NCBI RefSeq assembly: GCF_000379685.1
Contig: NZ_KB903253.1
Location: forward strand, 124,001 to 188,000
Source of the DNA: Catelliglobosispora koreensis DSM 44566
Lineage (GTDB): Bacteria > Actinomycetota > Actinomycetes > Mycobacteriales > Micromonosporaceae
Reading direction: 5' to 3'
DNA length: 64,000 bases
The notes beneath the pieces are model-generated. The model did not search any database and was not told the origin of the DNA. It saw only the letters and a program-made list of their open reading frames with translations. Made by a program: the position numbers and the translations under genes. Position 1 is the first letter of the stretch, and each line of letters begins with the position of its first letter. This document shows, piece by piece, positions 43,387 through 52,720 of this stretch.

Positions 43387-44780
43387 CAGTTACCCGCCAC
43401 TGTGGCTAGTTCGGCCGGCCGATTTTCTGGCTCTGGTGCCCGTTCGGGTGAGCGGCGAAGCAGCGAGGAAATGCTCACCGTCGCGCCAAGGACCACGATC
43501 GGAATGGTTGGCAGCAGGAACCGGGGCTCGTGCATGTCCATCGCCGTCATCGCGAGCACCATTCCCATCCCTGAGGCGACGATCAGCGCCGCGGCGACAT
43601 TGGCCCAGTCCCGGCGGCGGGCAAGAGCGACCAGCACAACGGCTAGCAGGATGGGGATCAGGAACGTCGGCGTCTTGATGTGCAGCGAATACCAGTGGAG
43701 CGCCTCGGTAAGCGCTGACCGTCGCGATTCCTCTAAGACCTTGTAACGGCCCGTGGAAGCGTCGACCAGGGGAATGGTCGCCGGGTCGGCCGCCAGCTCA
43801 TAGCTCACGCGATAGCTCGTCGTGGTGGGGTCCGGCTTCCAGAACGGATCGAAGTAATGCCACATGTCGAGCGCCACGACCTTCAGGTAGGCGCCGGGCT
43901 GCTGGGCTATAGCCGCGCTGGCGAACTCCTGCCCGATGTCGGTCGCCTCACCCCACTGGGCGACCGCGCCAGCCTGCCAGAGGTAATACTCCTGGTGCTT
44001 ACGGGCATCGAGAGGTTCCACTGGGCATAAACGCATTAGGCGCTCTTCGACTTGCAGCTTGTCGCAGTCGACGAAGGTGGCTACCCGCGCATAAAAGAAG
44101 CCGCCTTGATGGGTGCTGAAACCGTAGGTTCCGTACTTCTGATGGAACAGCATCACATAGGCGGCTAGGGGGATCGCCATTGTCGCCGCGAGCGTGAGCA
44201 TTGGACGCCATCCCGCGCGCCGCAATAGCACGTAAATAACGGCTAGCAGCGCCACCGGAAGCCCGATTACCCGGGTGAGAGTGGCGGCGGCCAGAAACGC
44301 ACCCGCCCCAAACGCGAGCCACACTGTTGGCCGCTCGTCCCAGAACAGCATCACCAGCCCGGTCAGCAACAACGCCAGGAACAAGGTGTCCGCCATGACG
44401 AACTGTTCCATGGTGATGAGGAACCCGTCGAATAGCAGCGGTGAAACGCCCGCGATCGACAGCCACCTGGGGACGTGGCGGCGCTGCAGAAAGGCGTAAC
44501 AGAGTATCGCCAAGGCAAGCCCAATAAGGTGCTGTGCCGCTGTCACGGTCGCGACCGTGACGCCCTCGAAATGGGTGATTGAGAGGAATACCGGGTAGCC
44601 AATTTGGTGCACCGGCGGAATCGCCAGTTCTTTGGCGCTGCCAAGGTATTCAGGCGTGTCGCCGTACCACAATGCCGGGCGGTAAGCGACGAGCACGAGC
44701 AGCCGGATCAACGCGGCCACGCCGAGCGCGACGGCGAACGCCCAGTGGGGCTTGACAGCGACCAGTACCCGTTTCAGCAC
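43386..44780 (-). CDS. GT39-like membrane glycosyltransferase
   Basis: 464 residues with about twelve hydrophobic segments. The N-terminal region 'YRPALWYGDTPEYLGSAKEL' has the first-loop acidic residue (D...E) of GT-C enzymes, and 'HQIGYPVFLSI' follows. These enzymes take a sugar from polyprenyl phosphate on the outer face of the membrane. It is the first gene of a four-gene overlapping operon (44780 to 39738) with an oxidoreductase, an epimerase and a DPM1-like GT2, so it should use the product of the latter. Confidence 0.8.
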   Translation of the reverse strand: MLKRVLVAVKPHWAFAVALGVAALIRLLVLVAYRPALWYGDTPEYLGSAKELAIPPVHQIGYPVFLSITHFEGVTVATVTAAQHLIGLALAILCYAFLQRRHVPRWLSIAGVSPLLFDGFLITMEQFVMADTLFLALLLTGLVMLFWDERPTVWLAFGAGAFLAAATLTRVIGLPVALLAVIYVLLRRAGWRPMLTLAATMAIPLAAYVMLFHQKYGTYGFSTHQGGFFYARVATFVDCDKLQVEERLMRLCPVEPLDARKHQEYYLWQAGAVAQWGEATDIGQEFASAAIAQQPGAYLKVVALDMWHYFDPFWKPDPTTTSYRVSYELAADPATIPLVDASTGRYKVLEESRRSALTEALHWYSLHIKTPTFLIPILLAVVLVALARRRDWANVAAALIVASGMGMVLAMTAMDMHEPRFLLPTIPIVVLGATVSISSLLRRSPERAPEPENRPAELATVAGN

Positions 44781-44938
44781 CGGTGAAATATAGCAACGCT
44801 TCAGCCGAGCTGGGCTTCAAGGCCTTTGGGATCTTGTTCGCGGGTCATGGTGTCGTGTAAGGGTCAGTCACGAGTGCCGCCCGCCGCTAGCCGCTACCGT
44901 GCCAACATCGATCGCTCTCTTTATAGAAGGAGGCAAGT

Positions 44939-45562
44939 ATGAACGTATTCAGGCGGTTGCTGCTAGCCGCGGCGCTGATGCTTAGCGCCACGTTCCTGGT
45001 TCCTGCCGGTCCGGCTAACGCCGGCGGCCAGGCGATTCGGGTGTGCTTTCAGGTAGGCGAGTTCGGCGGTCGGCCCATCTTCGACTGCTTCACCATCGTC
45101 CTGCCGGAACTAGCGCCCAAACCGCCTTGGCCGCCGGAGTGCCTCTCCTGCCCCGTGGCCTTCGATCCGTGGGACGAGCTGGACATCTGGCAACGGCACG
45201 ATTACGTCCGAGGGTGGGGCGAAGGCCTGGGCTTGCTCGGCCAAGCCGCGCTCAGCACCGATCCCAAGGAGATCAAGCACTTGCGGGCGCTGGCTCAGGA
45301 GTCGTTCTTCAAAGCCGCCGACATCAGCGCGGCGTCAGGAGTCGAGCTGGAAAGCGTTGGCTGGGCTGATCTGAAGAAGGGCGAGTTCTTCCCGGATTCA
45401 ACGGGCAACGCGGCGCTCAAGTCCGCCGGGGAGAACCTCATCGCCGGGCACGCTCTCATGCAGAAGGCACTAGGCGACCCGGAACCACAGCCGAACATCG
45501 AGGCGGCGATGGCTCGCTTCGACCAGGCATACCTGGATATAGCCGAGGTCTACGGCGGCTAG
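44939..45562 (+). CDS. Secreted protein of unknown function
   Basis: 207 residues. Signal peptide (1-29, cleavage at ANA-GGQ), a Cys/Pro-rich front ('RVCFQVGEFGGRPIFDCFTI', 'WPPECLSCPVAF') with four Cys likely in disulfides, then helices ('KEIKHLRALAQESFFKAADISA'). A strong ribosome site (AAGGAGG) precedes ATG 44939. No known domain is recognised. The gene is followed by a perfect hairpin. Confidence 0.75.
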   Translation: MNVFRRLLLAAALMLSATFLVPAGPANAGGQAIRVCFQVGEFGGRPIFDCFTIVLPELAPKPPWPPECLSCPVAFDPWDELDIWQRHDYVRGWGEGLGLLGQAALSTDPKEIKHLRALAQESFFKAADISAASGVELESVGWADLKKGEFFPDSTGNAALKSAGENLIAGHALMQKALGDPEPQPNIEAAMARFDQAYLDIAEVYGG

Positions 45563-45571
45563 CACTAGGGA

Positions 45572-45600
45572 GGCGGCGCCCACGAGACGTGGGCGCCGCC
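45572..45600. terminator. Perfect 13-bp hairpin between convergent genes
   Basis: Arms 45572-45584 and 45588-45600, loop AGA. No T run. It sits between the secreted protein stop (45562) and the YidC-like stop (45607), so it can separate transcripts in both directions. Confidence 0.6.
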
Positions 45601-45606
45601 GACCGC

Positions 45607-46206
45607 TCACGGGGCGAATTGGCGCAAGGCGACGGTCTGCACGACTGTCCACGTTGTTGTCGTGACCAGATAGAGCGTCGCGGCCAGTGGCAGGAACAAC
45701 GCGAAAACTGTTGAGACATAAGGCAGTGCCTTGAAGATTCCCGTCGGCTTGACGGGAAGGGTGCGTGTGGACAGATAACCAACCAGTGCCATGAGGGCGA
45801 TCAGGCCCAGGAACACCATCGCACTGGTGGAATTGAGATGGCTCCCCAGCGGAACGCCAAACATGGTCTCCGTCAGCAAAACGTTGGCCGAGCCGCCGAC
45901 GGTTGGCGAGACGAACAGCGAATACATCGCGGCGAAGACCGGAATCTGCAACAGCATCGGCAGACAGCCGCGCGCGAGGTTGCCTCCCTCCGCTTGCAGC
46001 AGCTGGACGCGTTCGGCCTCCGGCAGCTTGGCCGCGCGGCCAAGGAGGTCAGTGCGACGCTGGTCGGCGCGATGCTGGGCATAGCCCAGCGGCAGCAGGA
46101 TGACCCGGGCGAGCAGGGTCGCCAGGACGATGGCCAACGGCACACCGGCGATGACGGCCAGGTTGGTGACGGCGTAGTTCATGGGCACGGCAAGGAAATC
46201 GAACAC
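45607..46206 (-). CDS. YidC/Oxa1-family membrane insertase, short paralog
   Basis: 199 residues. The YidC core is seen: N-terminal helix, 'RVILLPLGYAQHRADQRR' (a basic residue in the hydrophilic groove), 'GCLPMLLQIPVFAAMYSLF', 'MVFLGLIALMALVGYLST' and a final helix pair. It is smaller than the housekeeping YidC and lacks the periplasmic domain; it may serve a subset of membrane proteins (inference). The DUF6412 gene lies 88 bases upstream in the same direction. Confidence 0.85.
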   Translation of the reverse strand: MFDFLAVPMNYAVTNLAVIAGVPLAIVLATLLARVILLPLGYAQHRADQRRTDLLGRAAKLPEAERVQLLQAEGGNLARGCLPMLLQIPVFAAMYSLFVSPTVGGSANVLLTETMFGVPLGSHLNSTSAMVFLGLIALMALVGYLSTRTLPVKPTGIFKALPYVSTVFALFLPLAATLYLVTTTTWTVVQTVALRQFAP

Positions 46207-46294
46207 AGGAAGACTCCAGAGCTAGGCAAGGAAAGAGGACCAGCGCAGCGCTTCAAAGCCCACGATCATGGCGTGGGACAGGAAAGCGCGACGG

Positions 46295-46555
46295 CTAGCG
46301 CCCTGGAGCGCGAGGGCGGGGGTGACCAGCGGCGTCGGGATCACGCTGACGCAGATAAACCGGTCGCCGGTGGCTTGACCCGAACCCGGTCGAAGGTGCG
46401 GCGACCGCCGCGATCACGGGCCGCATAAAGATCGCGAGGCAGATCGCCGCGACGGTCAGGACGACCGCACTGGTCCAGTGCGGCTGATCAGCCAGCAAGA
46501 ACAACAGCGCGAAAAACGGCACGTCAGGCAACGTAGCAGCCCCGTGCAACATCAC
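46295..46555 (-). CDS. DUF6412-like small membrane protein
   Basis: 86 residues. Two hydrophobic segments ('PFFALLFLLADQPHW', 'AVVLTVAAICLAIF') precede a polar tail ending 'LRQRDPDAAGHPRPRAPGR'. The tail and its position upstream of a YidC paralog match DUF6412 as I remember it. GTG 46555 and ATG 46552 are adjacent starts. Role unknown; a partner of the insertase is likely by position. Confidence 0.65.
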   Translation of the reverse strand: MMLHGAATLPDVPFFALLFLLADQPHWTSAVVLTVAAICLAIFMRPVIAAVAAPSTGFGSSHRRPVYLRQRDPDAAGHPRPRAPGR

Positions 46556-46583
46556 GCCTGTAAATTTCTTGCTCCACTTTGGA

Positions 46584-46611
46584 TTGACTTCTGCATTGAT
46601 TGAATTAGTTT
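46584..46611 (+). promoter_or_regulatory. Possible promoter of the ThuA/sugar-dehydrogenase gene
   Basis: TTGACT (46584-46589), 16-base spacer, TAGTTT (46606-46611), in an AT-rich stretch with a short imperfect dyad (TGAAT/ATTCA). The rest of 46556-46683 shows only the ribosome site AAGGAG at about 46672. Confidence 0.4.
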
Positions 46612-46683
46612 ATTCATTGAACATAACCGTCCCCATCCCTCCGGTCTCCGCTCAACCGGGCTTACCTGGCAAGGAGATCATCC

Positions 46684-49600
46684 GTGTCTGCCTTACGCCG
46701 CGTCCTCGCGTGCGTGGTGCTAGCGTCCGCGTTCCTGCTGGCACCGGCACCCGCGCAGGCTGCCGCTTTCTCTGTCCTAGTCTTTTCGAAGACAGCCGGC
46801 TTCCGGCATGACTCGATCCCGGCTGGAATCGCCGCGATCCAGGCTCTCGGAACGGCGAACAACTTCACGGTGGTGGCGACGGAAGACGCCGCCCAATTCA
46901 ACGACGCCAACCTGGCCAACTACGCCACCGTGGTCTGGCTCAGCACCACCGGTGACGTCCTCGACGCCACACAGCAAGCCGCGTTCGAGCGGTATATCCG
47001 CGCGGGCGGCGGTTACGTCGGCATTCATGCCGCGGCCGATACCGAATACGGCTGGGCGTGGTACGGCAACCTAGCGGGCGCCTACTTCTCCAGTCACCCG
47101 GCCGTCCAAAGTGCCACGGTCAAAGTGGAAGACCCGGCGCACGCTTCGACGAGTGGGCTCCCGGCCAAGTGGACGCGCACGGACGAGTGGTACAACTTCC
47201 AGGCCAACCCGCGCCCGAGGGTCCACGTGCTGGCGTCGCTGGATGAGAAGACGTACTCACCTGGTACACCCATGGGGTTTGACCATCCTATTTCCTGGTG
47301 CCAAGAGTTCGATGGCGGAAAGTCTTGGTACACCGGCCTTGGCCACGCCAACGAGACCTTTAACGACACCGCGTTCCGCAATCACCTGCTCGGCGGGATC
47401 AACACGACCGCTGACGCTGTCGCCAGCGATTGCAAAGCGAGCCTGAACGGCAGCTTCCAAAAGATCGCGATCGACTCCAACACGAATAACCCGATGGAGC
47501 TTGACGTCGCTCCCGACGGCCGCGTGTTCTACATCGAGCGCGACGGGCGGGTGCAGATCATTCTGCCCGCGGGCGGAACCGTCACAGCGGCGACGCTTCC
47601 CGTCTTCACGGGTAACGAGGATGGGCTGCTGGGCATCCGGCTCGATCCCAACTTCGCCAGCAACGGGTTCATTTACCTTTATTACTCGCCCAACACCGGC
47701 GGCCCGCGCAATCAGATCTCCCGCTTTACCGTGTCGGGCAACAGCCTCAGCCTTTCCACTGAAGCTGTTCTGCTGCAAGTCACCACGCAGCGCAACACGT
47801 GCTGTCACGCTGGCGGGAGCATGACCTTTGACGCGGCCGGAAACCTTTACCTGGCAACGGGTGACAACACCAACCCGTTTGAGTCAGACGGTTACTCGCC
47901 ACTGGACGAACGATCCGGGCGGCAGGACTTCGACGCGCAGCGCACGTCTGGCAACACGAATGATTTGCGCGGCAAGATAATCCGGATAACGCCTCAGGCC
48001 AACGGCACCTACACCATTCCGGCTGGCAACCTCTTCCCATCGGGGACGGCGAACACGCGGCCGGAAATCTTCGCGATGGGCTTCCGCAACCCGTTCCGCA
48101 TCGGCGTCGACAAGGCGACGAATACGCTCTACGCGGCGGACTATGGACCGGATGCGGGCGCTCCCAACGCCAATCGCGGTCCTGAAGGGACCGTCGAGTG
48201 GAACGTCGTGACGGCGGGAAACTATGGCTGGCCTTATTGCCATGGCAACAACTATGCCTATCACGACTGGACGTTCCCGTCTGGCCCGAGTAACGGCGCG
48301 CACAACTGCAACGCGCCAGTTAACAACTCCCCCAACAACACCGGGCTGCAGAACCTTCCGCCCGCCAAACCCGCTACCGTGGACTATGACTACGGCGGCA
48401 ATCCGCTGTTCCCGGAAATCGGTGGCGGCGGTGCGCCGATGGGCGGCCCGGTCTACCGCTACAACGCTTCGCTGAACTCCTCGCGCAAGTGGCCTGCCTA
48501 CTGGGATGGCAAGGCGCTGTTTGGCGAGTGGAACCAGAACAAGATGTACACGATGCAGGTGACCGCGGATGGAAGGTCGCTTGTGGACATCAACCAGCTG
48601 TTCGCTGGCATGAACGTGTTGCGCCCCATGGACTTGGAGTTTGGCCCGGATGGCGCGATGTACCTGATCGAGTGGGGCACCGGTTTCGGCGGCAACAACG
48701 CCGACTCTGGCGTCTACCGGATCGACTACCTGCCAGGCGACGCGGCACCGATCGCCGTCGCGAGTGCGACGCCGACAAGCGGCCCGACTCCGCTGACGGT
48801 GCAGTTCTCCAGTGCGGGATCAAACGATCCGGGCGGCCAAGTCATCACGTATTCGTGGGCGTTCGGTGACGGCACCACGTCAACGGCGGCCAACCCGTCC
48901 AAGACCTACAGCATCGCGGGCAACTACACGGCGGTGCTCACGGTCCGGGATCCGGGCGGAAAGACCGGCACGGCAAGCGTTCCGATCAGCGTGGGCAACA
49001 CGGTCCCGGCCGTGAACATGACGTATCCGCTCGACGGCGGCTTCTTCGCCTGGGGCGATCAGATCCGTTACACCACAACGGTCACCGATCCGGACGAGAC
49101 CATCAACTGCACGCGGCTCGTGCTGCAGTACTACCTCGGCCACGATGAGCACGGCCACCCGATTCAGAACTACACTGGCTGTTCCGGAAGCGTCGCCACC
49201 GCCTCGAATTCGGGGCACGGCGATGACGCTAACGTCTTCTCCGTCTTCGAAGCGGCCTACACCGACAACGGTGGCCTGGTTGGCAGATCCAACAAGGTCC
49301 TGCAACCCAAACACAAACAAGCAGAACACTTCTCTGGTACGGGGCGAGCCCCCGGCGGCATCGGAACAGGTGACCCCGGAGTCGTCCGTGAGGCAACCGG
49401 TGATACCGCTGGAGGGTTCCAGAACATCGGTTTCATCGAGGACGGCGACTACTGGTCCTACACGCCCGTGAATCTGTCCAATATAGACTCGATCCGGTTC
49501 CGCGCCGCTTCCCCCGGCGGTGGTCGCATCGAGGTCCGCACCGGTTCAGCGAGCGGCACGTTGCTCGCGACAGCGACCGTCGGATCGACGGGTGCCTGGC

Positions 49601-51171
49601 AGACCTACGCTGACTTCACGGTTGCCATACCGGCATCAACTGTCAGTGGCCCGCTGTTCTTCGTCGTCAAGAACCCCACCGGCGGCACGGGAACCGGCGG
49701 CATTCTCAACGTGAACTGGGTTGATTTCAACGGCCGCGGCATGGCTGACACGGCTGGACTGTCCGTCTCGCCGTCTTCGCTGAGTTTCGGCAACCAGAAT
49801 GTTGGCACGACATCGAACCCGCAGAACGTCACCATCAGCAACCCGGGCACAGCGTCCGTCCCGGTTCCGGCTCTTTCGGTGACCGGGCAGTTCACGCAAA
49901 CCAACAATTGCCCGACTGCCCTTGGCGCTGGTGCTTCATGCACCGTGCAGGTGCGGTTCGTGCCCACGTCGGCCGGGGCCAAGAGCGGGACGCTCAGTGT
50001 GGCACCGTCCAATGTGGCACTGTCCGGCACAGGTGTCAGCTCAACGACGAACCTGGCTCTGGGTAAACCGGTGACCGCCAGTTCGTCCAATGGCGGATTC
50101 CCCGCGTCCAACGTCAACGACGATAACGCTTCAAGCTATTGGGAAAGCAACAACAACGCCTTCCCACAGTGGATTCAGGTCGATCTCACGGCACCGTCCT
50201 CGGTCGCTTCGGTAACGCTGAAGCTGCCACCACCAGCCGCGTGGGCGACCCGGACCCAGACGCTGACCGTGCAAGGCAGCACCGATGGGTCCAACTGGAC
50301 AACCCTTTCCCCGTCAGCGGGACGGGTGTTTGACCCGGCGACCGGCAACACGGTCAACATCGCGTTCACGGCGGCGGCGGTCCGCTATGTGCGCGTGACG
50401 ATAACGGCGAACACGGGCTGGCCCGCCGGTCAGCTGTCGGAGTTGCAGATCTTCGGCGGCGCTGGTGGCGGTCCCGTGTTCGGGGTGTCACCGGTCTCGC
50501 TGAACTTCGGCTCGGTCAACGTGGGCAGCACAAGCAATCCGCAAACGGTCGTGCTGTCCAACACCGGCACCGCGGCCGGATCGGTCAGCGTGAGCGCTCC
50601 AGCGCAGTTCGCCCAGACGAACAGCTGCGGCTCCACGCTCGCGGCCGGAGCGTCATGCAACATCAGCGTGACGTTTAGCCCAACCTCAGCCGGTGCCAAG
50701 TCAGGCAACCTGACGGTGAACGGTCTGACCGTGGCGCTGTCCGGCAGTGGCGTGGGCGGATCGTCCAACCTCGCGCTGGGCAAGCCTGTCACCGCTTCGC
50801 ATACGCAAAACTACGTGCCGTCCAACACGGTCGACGCTGATGTCAACAGCTACTGGGAAAGCCCCAATAACGCCTTCCCGCAAAGCATCACGGTCGACCT
50901 GGGCTCGTTGTGCTCGCTGACTTCCCTTGTCCTGCGGGTGCCACCGGGCTGGGGTTCACGCAATCAGACACTGTCCCTTTCGGGCAGCACCAACGGCTCC
51001 TCGTACACCACCATCGTGGGCTCGGCGAGTTATTCGTTCCCCGCTGGAGGGTCCGTGACCGTGAACCTGCCTGCAAATACGACGGCCCGCTATGTCCGGC
51101 TCACCTTCACCGCCAACACCGGCTGGCCCGCGGCTCAGCTGTCGGACCTGCAGATCATCGGCACGGTCTAG
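46684..51171 (+). CDS. Giant secreted ThuA / sorbosone-glucose dehydrogenase-like multidomain protein
   Basis: 1495 residues. Signal peptide (1-27); ThuA domain (about 28-245, 'FSKTAGFRHDSI', 'GGGYVGIHAAADTEY'); a PQQ-type beta-propeller sugar-dehydrogenase domain (about 255-690, 'MELDVAPDGRVFYIERDG', 'GLLGIRLDP', 'GMNVLRPMDLEFGPDGAMY'); PKD (about 690-775); Ig-like (775-870); CBM6 (880-1017); choice-of-anchor-D and F5/8-type C (discoidin) modules, each twice (1025-1118, 1122-1257, 1266-1357, 1362-1494). It should bind and oxidise or process polysaccharide. GTG 46684 follows AAGGAG. A paralogous ThuA protein lies at 61484. Confidence 0.9.
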   Translation: MSALRRVLACVVLASAFLLAPAPAQAAAFSVLVFSKTAGFRHDSIPAGIAAIQALGTANNFTVVATEDAAQFNDANLANYATVVWLSTTGDVLDATQQAAFERYIRAGGGYVGIHAAADTEYGWAWYGNLAGAYFSSHPAVQSATVKVEDPAHASTSGLPAKWTRTDEWYNFQANPRPRVHVLASLDEKTYSPGTPMGFDHPISWCQEFDGGKSWYTGLGHANETFNDTAFRNHLLGGINTTADAVASDCKASLNGSFQKIAIDSNTNNPMELDVAPDGRVFYIERDGRVQIILPAGGTVTAATLPVFTGNEDGLLGIRLDPNFASNGFIYLYYSPNTGGPRNQISRFTVSGNSLSLSTEAVLLQVTTQRNTCCHAGGSMTFDAAGNLYLATGDNTNPFESDGYSPLDERSGRQDFDAQRTSGNTNDLRGKIIRITPQANGTYTIPAGNLFPSGTANTRPEIFAMGFRNPFRIGVDKATNTLYAADYGPDAGAPNANRGPEGTVEWNVVTAGNYGWPYCHGNNYAYHDWTFPSGPSNGAHNCNAPVNNSPNNTGLQNLPPAKPATVDYDYGGNPLFPEIGGGGAPMGGPVYRYNASLNSSRKWPAYWDGKALFGEWNQNKMYTMQVTADGRSLVDINQLFAGMNVLRPMDLEFGPDGAMYLIEWGTGFGGNNADSGVYRIDYLPGDAAPIAVASATPTSGPTPLTVQFSSAGSNDPGGQVITYSWAFGDGTTSTAANPSKTYSIAGNYTAVLTVRDPGGKTGTASVPISVGNTVPAVNMTYPLDGGFFAWGDQIRYTTTVTDPDETINCTRLVLQYYLGHDEHGHPIQNYTGCSGSVATASNSGHGDDANVFSVFEAAYTDNGGLVGRSNKVLQPKHKQAEHFSGTGRAPGGIGTGDPGVVREATGDTAGGFQNIGFIEDGDYWSYTPVNLSNIDSIRFRAASPGGGRIEVRTGSASGTLLATATVGSTGAWQTYADFTVAIPASTVSGPLFFVVKNPTGGTGTGGILNVNWVDFNGRGMADTAGLSVSPSSLSFGNQNVGTTSNPQNVTISNPGTASVPVPALSVTGQFTQTNNCPTALGAGASCTVQVRFVPTSAGAKSGTLSVAPSNVALSGTGVSSTTNLALGKPVTASSSNGGFPASNVNDDNASSYWESNNNAFPQWIQVDLTAPSSVASVTLKLPPPAAWATRTQTLTVQGSTDGSNWTTLSPSAGRVFDPATGNTVNIAFTAAAVRYVRVTITANTGWPAGQLSELQIFGGAGGGPVFGVSPVSLNFGSVNVGSTSNPQTVVLSNTGTAAGSVSVSAPAQFAQTNSCGSTLAAGASCNISVTFSPTSAGAKSGNLTVNGLTVALSGSGVGGSSNLALGKPVTASHTQNYVPSNTVDADVNSYWESPNNAFPQSITVDLGSLCSLTSLVLRVPPGWGSRNQTLSLSGSTNGSSYTTIVGSASYSFPAGGSVTVNLPANTTARYVRLTFTANTGWPAAQLSDLQIIGTV

Positions 51172-51183
51172 TAAATCGCAGTT

Positions 51184-51214
51184 CGGTCCCCTCTGCCAAC
51201 AGCAGAGGGGACCG
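51184..51214 (+). terminator. Hairpin behind the ThuA multidomain gene
   Basis: Perfect 13-bp stem (51184-51196 with 51202-51214), 5-nt loop, no T run. Confidence 0.55.
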
Positions 51215-51246
51215 GCCCCCGCCCGTTGCCGCGCTAGAGTCGGCAC

Positions 51247-52512
51247 GTGTCGTATCGCCAGGACCTGAGCCTGCTCAAAGACCGCAAGTTCAGCCTGCTG
51301 CTAGCCGCCCGCACGGTTTCCGTCTTCGGCGCTTCTTGTGCCCCGGTGGCGCTGGCGTTTGGCGTGCTTGAGCTGCCCGGAGCCACAGCCACCACGCTGT
51401 CAGTCGTGCTCGCCGCCAACACGGCACCAATGGTGGCCTTCATGTTGTTTGGCGGCGTTATCGGGGACCGGTTCCCGCGGCAGCGGGTGATGATGACCGG
51501 CGAACTCATGAACGCGGTTTCCTGCCTGGCGCTATCGGCGATGCTTTTCACCCACTGGGCACCGCTTCCCGCACTCGCCTTGGCGTCAGCCGTTGGCGGC
51601 ATTGGATTAGCGGTCTTCTGGCCCGCCTTGATCGGCGTCGTGCCCGAAGTCGTTCCAGCGCACCAGCTTCAGTCGGCCAACGGCTTGCTCGGGCTCGGCA
51701 TGAACTCAGCCCGCATTGGCGGCATGGTCGCCGGTGGCACGATGGTCACCCTGATCGGTGCGGGCTGGGCTCTAGCCACATCGGGACTGTTGTTCGCTGC
51801 CGCCGGCTTCCTGATCGCCGCGCTCGGCCGGCGCACCACGATGGCCGCCCGCCCGAAACCGCAAACGGTGCTAAAGGAACTGCGCGACGGCTGGCACGAG
51901 TTTCACAGCAGGCAATGGCTTTGGGTCGTCGTAGCCCAGTTTTCGGTTCTAGTGATGGCGATGCAAGCCGCGCACGGTGTGCTCGGCCCTGTCGTGGCCA
52001 AGCACGAACTCGGTGGTGCTAAGGCATGGTCGGCGATTCTGGTCGCCCAGGCCGTGGGAATGCTTGCCGGAGCGGTCATCGCCATGCGCGTGCGCCCGAA
52101 GCGGCCGATTCTGGTCGCCACCTTGATGATGTTCGCCGTCGCCTTGCCGTCCCTGTCACTGGGCGTCAACGCTCCTTTGTGGATAGCTGTCGCCGCCGGG
52201 TTCGCGATGGGCGTCTGCTTCAACATTTTCGGCGTACTGTGGAACACCACGATGCAACGGGAAATCCCCGCGGAATCCCTGTCCCGCGTGAGTTCCTATG
52301 ACGCGCTCGGGTCATTGATGTTCGGCCCGCTCGGCATGCTTGCCGCCGGCCCCGTCTCCGAAGCCGTTGGCGCCAGGCACGCGTTGCTCGGTTGCGCGGC
52401 GATCGTTTCGATGGCGACACTCGCCGCACTCACCAGCCCCGCCGTGCGCAACCTGCGTGCCCGCCCGGCCGAAGACCCGCAGCCCCTCGTGCCTGCCACC
52501 AGCGCCGCTTGA
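51247..52512 (+). CDS. MFS transporter
   Basis: 421 residues with about twelve hydrophobic segments and the motif-A-like loop 'GGVIGDRFPRQRVMM' between helices 2 and 3. The order fits the DHA1/MDR-type major facilitator family. The substrate is not readable. GTG 51247 is the start. No regulator is adjacent, so constitutive or remote control is likely. The following zinc-ribbon gene begins 24 bases after the stop and may be co-transcribed. Confidence 0.85.
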   Translation: MSYRQDLSLLKDRKFSLLLAARTVSVFGASCAPVALAFGVLELPGATATTLSVVLAANTAPMVAFMLFGGVIGDRFPRQRVMMTGELMNAVSCLALSAMLFTHWAPLPALALASAVGGIGLAVFWPALIGVVPEVVPAHQLQSANGLLGLGMNSARIGGMVAGGTMVTLIGAGWALATSGLLFAAAGFLIAALGRRTTMAARPKPQTVLKELRDGWHEFHSRQWLWVVVAQFSVLVMAMQAAHGVLGPVVAKHELGGAKAWSAILVAQAVGMLAGAVIAMRVRPKRPILVATLMMFAVALPSLSLGVNAPLWIAVAAGFAMGVCFNIFGVLWNTTMQREIPAESLSRVSSYDALGSLMFGPLGMLAAGPVSEAVGARHALLGCAAIVSMATLAALTSPAVRNLRARPAEDPQPLVPATSAA

Positions 52513-52536
52513 CCGATGGCCTTAGGCTGCCACCTC

Positions 52537-52713
52537 ATGACGACACCGCAGCTCGCGTGCCCGCTGTGCCAGAGCACCGGCTTTCAGCAAGAAGAAGGCC
52601 GTCTCGACAGCAAGTGGGGCTTGACCTCACACAAGATGACCCTGCTGATCTGCACGAACTGCCGCTATATCCTGCACTTCTACGACCGCAACTCCATCTT
52701 CGACTTCGACTGA
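52537..52713 (+). CDS. Small zinc-ribbon protein
   Basis: 58 residues starting MTTPQLACPLCQSTGFQQ. Two CxxC pairs (CPLC and CTNC) 30 residues apart form a probable zinc ribbon, with an acidic aromatic tail (YDRNSIFDFD). It is probably a nucleic-acid- or protein-binding adapter; no function is known. ATG 52537 is in frame with an upstream ATG (52516) that overlaps the MFS gene's 3' flank. Confidence 0.65.
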   Translation: MTTPQLACPLCQSTGFQQEEGRLDSKWGLTSHKMTLLICTNCRYILHFYDRNSIFDFD

Positions 52714-52720
52714 CCGGAGG

